A stretch of DNA of 64,000 nucleotides from NCBI GenBank assembly GCA_019448385.1, contig JAGTXO010000013.1, positions 434,001 through 498,000 of the forward strand, written 5' to 3'. A program made the position numbers and the translations under genes. The notes beneath the pieces were generated by a model that saw nothing but the letters and a program-made list of their open reading frames with translations, did not search any database and was not told the DNA's origin. Of this stretch, positions 57,672-64,000 are shown piece after piece. Within the stretch, counting starts at the first letter, position 1, and each line of letters opens with the position of its first letter. Source of the DNA: Diacronema lutheri (taxonomy: Eukaryota > Haptophyta > Pavlovophyceae > Pavlovales > Pavlovaceae).

Positions 57672-58446
57672 TCATTGCACAGCGCCACTCGCGCTGGTAC
57701 CAGCGGCGTCGCCCACTGGCGCTTGAGCTGCGCCCGCGCTTCCTACGGCGGCTGCCGGCGCAGACGGCTCTGGGGCCGCTGCCGCGGCCTTGGTGCCGTC
57801 CATCGCGGGCGCTGTCGCAAAGAGGATCTTGTAGTCTTTGTGCGCGCTGTTCCACGCGTGCGACGCCTTTGCGAGCTCGCGCTTCTTCTCGTCCGACGTT
57901 ACGATCGCGCCGGTCGTCTGCTCGTTCTCGAGCATAAAGCTGAGCACGCCCTTGACGATGGTCGCGACGGACCAGGCCGGGCACCACGACTCCGGATGGT
58001 AGTCGGACATTGAGAGGCACAGCCTTCTGTCTGTCTCAAACCGGCCGTTGGGCGTGAGCATGAAGATGGCGGGCGGCTTGAACGGGTACTGCTCGGGGAA
58101 CTTGAGCTTGCCCATGTACTCGCCACCTTCAAAGGGCGAGCCCGGGGGGCCCTGGATCGTGAACCGCCAGTCGAGCATGTCGGACTCCAGCGGGTGTGCT
58201 TTCACGAACTCGGGCGGATCCTGCGCGATGCGTCGGGCGCGCTGCCTCAGTCGCGCGCGCGCCCGCGCGCGCGCCCGCGCTTCGCCTCTGGAGCAGATTA
58301 CAAGGCGTCCAGGCAGGTGCGCGTCCGAGCCCGTCGCGGTGGCCGCGCATGGCGCGCGCCGCGCGCTGCTCGTGCCGTGCCCGTAAGCGCACCTGCCAGA
58401 ATGCCTTGTACTCCTTCCGGAGGCGCGTGCTCGCGACTTTGTTCAT
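57672..58446 (-). CDS. Ubiquitin-conjugating enzyme E2, UBE2J2/UBC6-like
   Basis: Exons 58446-58393 and 58220-57672 (phase 0) give 200 residues. UBC fold: MNKVASTRLRKEYKAFWQ spliced to DPPEFVKAHPLE, then WRFTIQGPPGSPFEGGEYMG, YPFKPPAIFMLTPNGRF, the active Cys86 in RRLCLSMSDYHPESW, and WSVATIVKGVLSFM. The TPNGRF and LCLSMSDYHPE pattern is specific to UBE2J2/UBC6, E2s of ER-associated degradation. Those have a C-terminal membrane anchor; here the tail is Ala/Pro-rich and not hydrophobic. A start at 58503 would add 19 residues. Confidence 0.9.
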
Positions 58447-58598
58447 GCCGCAAGCCGGGGTCCGCCCGCCCACCGTCAGGCGGCCACTCCTCTCAAAAAT
58501 CAACCCTTTTACTAGCCTCTACTGCTCTTTTGGGCCTGTGATCAGTGAGAGGCGCGCGCGACGAAGGCGAGGGATCAGGGGCACTCTCGATTGCGCCG

Positions 58599-61500
58599 AT
58601 GGCGCGGACGGCGCGCGCCAGCGCACTCTGGCTCATGGCGCTCCTCGCGCCGTCGCTGCTCGGCGCGATGCGGTTGCGTGTTGCGCACCGCGCGCGCGCC
58701 ACCACACTGCTTCCAAGCCGCAGAACAGCCGCGGCTCGTCGAAGCGGCGTGGCGCTCTCGGCGAGCGAGCCGCGCGAGCTCGCCGATGGCGACTTCCACA
58801 TGTGGAGCCCCGAGCCGGATGTGCACAAGCTGGGCGTGCGCACCAAGGGATGGGAATGCACATTTGAGACGGGCCGCATCGCTCGCCTCGCCGGCGGCGC
58901 CGTGCTGATGCAGGCTGGCGACAATGTGATTTTTGCGAGCGCGTGCTTCCAGGCCGGTGGCTCGCCTGCAGACTTTGTGCCGCTCAAGGTGGACTACCAG
59001 GAGCGGTACTCGGCGGGTGGGCTGACGCCCGGCGGCTACATCAAGCGTGATGGCCGGCCTGGCGACGCCGAGATCCTCACCGCGCGGCTCATCGACCGTC
59101 CGATCCGTCCGGCGTTTCCAAAGGGCTGGTCGGAGGAGACGCAGATCATCTCGTACGTGCTATCGTACGATGGCGGCTCGCCGCCGGACTGCATGGCGGT
59201 GTGCGCGTCAGCAGCGGCGCTGCTCATCTCGGACGTCCCGTTCGACAAGCCTGTCGCGTGCGTGCGCGTCACGCGCGGCGCGGACGGCGGCTGGGCACTG
59301 AACGCGCCGATGGCCGAGCAGGCGTCGTCGGACGTCTCGCTCGTCATCGCGGGCACGACGAGCGCCATGCTGATGATTGAGGGCTTTTGCAAGTTTGTGC
59401 CCGAGGCGGACATTGTCGAGGCGTGCGCGTTTGGGCACGAGGCCGTGCGCGAGATCTGCGCCGCGCTCGGCGCATGGCAGGCGCACGTGGGCAAGCGCAA
59501 GGCGACCGAGCTCGTGCGCACCATCCCCGAGCAGGTGGCCGCCGAGGTGGAGCGCATCTGCGCCGCGGATCTTGAGCGCGTCCTGTCGATCCGCGCAAAG
59601 CAGGAGCGCGAGCGCGCGTTTGGCGAGCTCCAGCGCCGCGTCGAGCGCGAGCTGACCGCTCCGGCGGGCGGCGCGCCGCCCGCCGCGCCCGCCGCGGCCG
59701 TACCGGCGCCCGCCGAGCTCGCGCGCGGCGCGGACGACGTGGCCACGTCGGCGCCGGACGCGACTATGGTCGTGGACGACTATGACGAGCCGCCGCACGC
59801 GGCGATCCGGCCATCGCCGCCGCCGCCACCAGCGCGCAGCGCGCTCGAGCTCGCGGACGTGCAGCTCGCCTTCCAGAAGCTCGCGACCGGCACGCTGCGT
59901 AAGATGGTGAAGCGCGGCGGCGTGCGGCCGGACGGGCGCTCGTCGACGGAGGTGCGCAAGCTCGCCATATCCACCGCCGTGCTGCCGCGCACGCACGGCT
60001 CTGCGCTCTTCACGCGCGGCGAGACGCAGTCCCTCGCGACCGTCACGCTGGGTGATAGCTCCGCCGAGCAGAAGTTTGAGGGTCTCACGGTCGGTGCGGG
60101 CGCCAAGCGCTTCTACCTGCACTACTCGTTCCCGCCCTTCTCGGTCGGAGAGGTCGGCCGCTTTGGCGGCGCGCCCGGCAGGCGTGAGGTTGGCCATGGG
60201 AACCTCGCCGAGCGCGCGCTCGCGCCATCAATGCCAACTGCCGCGCAGTTTCCGTACACCGTGCGCGCACGGCGGGTGACGCTGCTTTCCACGCGACGAG
60301 CGCCGCCGCGCACCGCGCGCGCGCTTGCGATGCGCCCTTGGGCCGCTTCGCCAAGAGCGCGCTGTGGCGACCGCTTGGTTGCGCCCCCGCACCCTCCCTG
60401 ATCCCCACCCCCTCCCCCCTCCCGCCCCTCCCTGCGCACAGGTCCGGATCGAATCGCTCATCACGATGTCGTGCGGCTCCTCGTCGATGGCGTCGGTCTG
60501 CGGCGGCTGCCTCGCGCTGATGGATGCGGCCGTGCCGATCGCGAGACCCGTTGCAGGCGTAGCAATGGGCCTCCTCTTTGACGAGAGCCCAGCGGCGGAG
60601 CACGTCGTGCTGACCGACATCCTCGGCCTCGAGGACGCGCTCGGTTCGATGGACTTCAAGGCGCGCGCGCCCCGCAGCTGCAGCCGCGCGGCGGATGCGT
60701 TGCGCGCGTACTCGATCGCGCGCAGCGTCGCGTGCTGCGCGCCACGCGCCGCAGCGTGCACGCGTGGCACCGCCGCGTCGCCTCAGCCGCCGTTTCGCCC
60801 CGCCCCCTCTTCGCACACGCGCGGCGCAGGTGGCGGGCGACAAGGACGGCGTCACGGCCTTACAGCTCGACGTCAAGTGCGAGGGCCTCGACGTGCCGCT
60901 GCTGCGCACGGCGCTCGCGCAGGCGCACGAGGGCCGGCAGCACATCTTGAGCAAGATGCTCGAGGCGCAGCCCGGCCCGCGCTCGTCGCTTCCGTCAACC
61001 GTCATGCGCATCACCAAGCGCAAGTTCGACCCTGCGCACTGCGGTGCAATCATCGGCAAAGGCGGCGAGACAATCACCTCGATCATCGAGACGTCCGGCG
61101 TCGAGAACATTGACCTCTCGCGCTCTGACGGTGCGCGCGCGTGCGCGCGCGCGCGCGCGCCGGGCCGCGGCTAGCGCAGCGCGCGCGTCTCGCGCGCTGT
61201 GGGCCGTGCACGCGCGGCGCGTCTCCTCGCTCATCTGCGCCACGCTCGTCGCCGCGCGTGTGTGTGTCGCGCGCGCAGGTGTGCTGACGATCACGGCCAA
61301 GACAGACGAGGCCGTGGCGGCCGCGTTCGCCCGCATCGACCAAATTGTCGCCGACATCGGCGGCCGCACGGCCATGCCAAAGCCGCAGGCCGTTGTCGGG
61401 CAGAGCTATACGAGCGAGGTCAAGTCGGTGATGCCCTTCGGTATCTTCGTCGAGCTGCTGCCGGGCCTCGACGGCTTCTGCCACATCTCGGAAGTGTCCG

Positions 61501-61826
61501 AATCGTACGTGCGCAAGATTGAGGACTCGGGGATTGCGGTTGGCGACACGATCAACGTGGTCGTCACGAGCAAGAACGAGAAGGGGCAGTACCGCGTCAA
61601 GAGGTTGAGCGACGGCGAGGGCGCGGCTGGCGCCACGCCCGCCGACGGCGCCGCGCAGAAGGCTGCCGGCAGCGCGAAGCGCGGCAACGGCGGCCCGCGC
61701 GTCGGCGCAGGCGCGCCGCGCGCCGCGCAGAAGACGGCGCCGTCCGGGGCCGTCACTGAGGCAGCGCTGTCCGAAGCGGCGCTCTCAGCTGCGCTTGGCG
61801 GCCTCAGCGACGAGCCCGCAGAGTAG
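58599..61826 (+). CDS. PNP: Polyribonucleotide nucleotidyltransferase (PNPase), plastid
   Basis: Exons 58599-60260, 60442-60660, 60830-61130 and 61279-61826 (phases 0, 0, 1) give 909 residues. Domains: RNase PH 1 ([28 protein letters not shown]), helical linker, RNase PH 2 ([28 protein letters not shown], then [12 protein letters not shown]), KH ([13 protein letters not shown]) and S1 ([32 protein letters not shown]). The enzyme degrades RNA 3' to 5' and polyadenylates it in plastids. The leader ([16 protein letters not shown]) fits plastid import. Intron 2 (60661-60829) starts GC instead of [14 protein letters not shown] is restored only by this junction. Confidence 0.93.
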
Positions 61827-62091
61827 CTCAGCCGTGCCGCGGGGAGGGGGTGGCGCGCACGGCAGAGCGGAATGCGCACGCGTGCTTGGGGCGCGTGCGC
61901 GACACACACCCTTGGCGCACGCGCCGTTCGTCGATTCGATGGCCTGCTGGCGTCTCTTCTTGTGCAGTGTCTGACGCATGCCAGCGGCTGGCGATCGACC
62001 AGCAGATCTGTGAAATTGTGGACATCGAGCGCACGTGATCATGATCATGGAGTCAATCAAGATTTCGTGACACACCCCTCGTCGATCGGAG

Positions 62092-63876
62092 TCAGAGAAG
62101 GCCCGCTTTTCGCATGTTGCGGTGCTTGTCCTTGATGTCCACAGTCGATCGTCCTGCCACCGCGCCATGCGAGCAAAGAAGCGGCGCGCGCGCGCACGTC
62201 AGCGCGAGCCTGCAGAGCGTGCGGTGCGCAGCCGACCGGCGGCCGCGCCGCACGCACCGGCGAGCCGAGGCCCCGCCCATTCCTTGATTTGCTTCCACAG
62301 TCGGCTCGTGTCCTTAAACATGTCGCAGCCTTCGCTGATGGCGGCCATCTGCGAACGGAGGCCAGATCGCGCGGAACGGCCCCGGTGCGCACGGTGTGGG
62401 CCAAAGTGAGGTGACTGCGCAGCGCCCCCCCCCCCCCCCCCCCACCCCGGTGGCAGCACGCCCGAGCGCGCGAGATGGCACGCGCGGGAGGTGTGCGCGC
62501 GGGCGCACCTCATCGTTGCTGAAGGCTTTGCGCTTGTTCCGCCGCGCCACAGCTGCGGGCTGGTGCACGCCAATCCCAGGCGGGCCCGCCCGTCCCGTCG
62601 GATGCAGCGCGTGTGCGCGTGAGGTGTCAGCCCGCGCGGCGGCAGCACCGCGCGCGGGGCTCGGCGCGTCGCGCCTGGCAACAGGGTGCCCGCTGCCTGG
62701 CGAGCTGATGCCGTCGACGCCCTCGCCGTCGAGCGAATCAATTCCGTCCTCGCGCTGTGGGCACGCGTGAACGCGCGCGGCTGGCGAGCGCGAGCGCGCG
62801 CGTGCGACCGACGGGTTGCTGGCGCGCGGCGGGCTGAACGGCGATGCGCGCACGCTCACGGGCGTGTCTGCCGCTCGCACCGGCGTGACGGGCTGCTTGC
62901 GGCTCGGCGTCGTCTGCGCCCGAGGAGGCGGGCCATCGTCGCGCGGCGCGGTGCGGTGCGCGCTGGGGGAGGGGTCTCTTGGACGGCCGGGCGTGGTTGC
63001 GCGACACGCCGGTGCCGTATGGGGCGCAGCGGCATCGCGGGGTGCGGCATGCGCGAAAGCGTTGGGCGTTCTCGCGCCCAGTGCGCGTGGCGGGCTCGGC
63101 GCGCCGCTCGCCTTCGGCGGCGGTGGTGCGGACGGCTGGCTGAGGCGAGGGCTGCGCGGCTGACCCGCATGACCGGGCTCGCGCGCGTCGCGCACGTGCG
63201 CGAGGAGCCGATGGAGGCGCGGCGGCGGCTTGCTCGCGCGCCAGATCTCAGCGGCGCGGTTTGCCTCCTGATGAAAGAGCACGTACGTTGCTTCGAACGG
63301 GTTGGCCTCGAGGAAAGCGTCGACGGGCGCAAAGTCGCGCTTCTCCGCGCTGGCGATCAGCTTCTCGAGCTTGCACGCGCGGTGGTAGAGCGCGTCACCG
63401 CGATCGGGCGCGCGCGTCTCGTGTCGCGTGCGTCGCTTCTCCTCGCGGTACGACGGGAACGCTGCGAGCAACGCCGTGGTCGCCGCCGCCCAGTCGATGC
63501 TCCCGTCGTCCGCCGTGCGCTCGCGCAGCACGCGCAGCACGTGCTCTGTCCGCACGGCGAGCTCAAGGTCGGCGGAGCTGAGCGCGCCCGCGGAGGCATC
63601 GCGCATTAAGCCCAGCGCGCGGAGCATCATGGCCAAGTCGCTCCGTTCCAACTCGGCCAAGCTCATCGCCGTCAGCGCGACGATCGTCTCCAACGACTGC
63701 ATCTCGAGCGTGAAGTCGCTCCGCTCGCGCAGGTCCGCGTCGAGCGCCGGACGATTGACGAATATCGCGTCGCCGAGCGCATAGTGCCCTTCGTGGAGGC
63801 ACCACTCGTAGATGTAGGTGAGCACCGTCTTCTGGCTGTCGCTGAGCGTGGGCGGGCTCTCCGACGCACCCGTCAT
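62092..63876 (-). CDS. TRF-like telobox Myb protein
   Basis: Exons 63876-62509, 62348-62258 and 62153-62092 (phases 0 and 1) give 506 residues. The N-terminal ~230 residues are a helical domain (LTYIYEWCLHEGHYALGDA, LETIVALTAMSLAELERSD, LEKLIASAEKRDF). A long Pro/Ser/Arg disordered linker follows. The C-terminus, assembled only after splicing, is a Myb domain: KRKAFSNDEMAAISEGCDMF, RLWKQIKEW, then STVDIKDKHRNMRKAG, matching the telobox consensus VDLKDKWRN. Helical domain, linker and C-terminal telobox is the TRF1/TRF2/Taz1 layout of double-stranded telomere-binding proteins. Whether the N-terminus is a TRFH dimerisation domain is inference. Confidence 0.75.
62425..62443. repeat. 19-nt C tract in intron 1 of the TRF-like gene
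   Basis: On the sense strand a G run in the middle of intron 62349-62508. Confidence 0.85.
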
Positions 63877-63925
63877 GGCTGCGCGTCCGCCCGCTCAGAA
63901 ATTTCAAATTTGGTTCGGGACCTTG
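63877..63925 (-). promoter_or_regulatory. Probable promoter of the TRF-like gene
   Basis: GAAATTTCAAATTTGG at 63899-63914 is the only AT-rich run upstream of the 63876 start. The remaining bases to 64000 show no gene. Confidence 0.4.
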
Positions 63926-64000
63926 AGCTCTGGGAGGGTGGGTTCTGGCTGACGAGCCTCGCGGGTGAGCTCTGATGATCGGACCAAATTGGGTCGACGG

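Overview
The window is nuclear DNA of a unicellular, flagellated, photosynthetic eukaryote with a very GC-rich, compact genome, most likely an alga with a secondary red-type plastid (a pavlovophyte-like haptophyte or a pelagophyte-like stramenopile; I cannot decide which from sequence alone). Evidence: spliceosomal introns throughout; plastid proteins (PGRL1, ALB3, EF-Ts, PNPase, SufE-BolA, a phytyl-ester-synthase-like protein, a Tat-type lumen protein) whose N-termini look like signal peptides, several followed by a phenylalanine within an A-F context as in ASAFAP-type bipartite targeting; a radial-spoke RSPH10B-like MORN protein (motile flagellum); mitochondrial mS34 and ATP10; sterol C-24 methyltransferase; and SET, F-box-SET, CXXC and telobox-Myb chromatin proteins. 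Nothing bacterial, viral or CRISPR-like was seen.

Layout. 0-6.1 kb: 3' part of a giant IQ/coiled-coil gene. 6.2-9.8 kb: secreted NDK / PGRL1 / ALB3 / small protein. 10.1-19.2 kb: RSPH10B, alanine aminotransferase, an unknown coiled-coil gene, DHHC acyltransferase, small basic protein, SET methyltransferase. 19.5-21.6 kb: a KA1-only gene beside a candidate 1.1 kb foldback-like insertion with AT-rich palindromic arrays and a zinc-ribbon-like gene. 21.6-30.5 kb: EF-Ts, a small membrane protein, CXXC protein, prolyl hydroxylase, plastid DEAD helicase, TMTC-like mannosyltransferase. 30.7-34.7 kb: mS34, sterol methyltransferase, a membrane protein, lumen protein. 35.5-47.9 kb: coiled-coil protein, PC-esterase, DUF2358-like, a large novel type II membrane protein, LisH-WD40, SufE-BolA, methyltransferase. 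48.2-64 kb: CTP synthase with an extra N-terminal domain, phytyl ester synthase, ATP10, F-box-SET, histidine phosphatase, FkbM methyltransferase, ubiquitin E2, plastid PNPase, TRF-like telobox protein.

Organisation. Genes alternate in orientation: about 15 head-to-head pairs are separated by only about 30-260 bp, often with a short AT island (TTTAAAA-like), and convergent pairs are equally tight (one pair shares a CTAG as both stop codons). About 37 introns were placed, most of them by conserved protein alignments or frame changes; roughly 26 begin GTGCG rather than GTRAG, and several are multiples of three and stop-free, so naive ORFs read through them. Long G/C homopolymers and short tandem duplications sit in introns and intergenic gaps, never in recognised exons. 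There is no operon-like logic; neighbours are linked by shared promoters rather than a single pathway, though plastid and organelle functions are over-represented. No clear-cut new multi-gene system was found; the best leads are the 20.1-21.2 kb element, the splice-donor consensus, the TRF-like protein, the F-box-SET protein and the CTP synthase extension.
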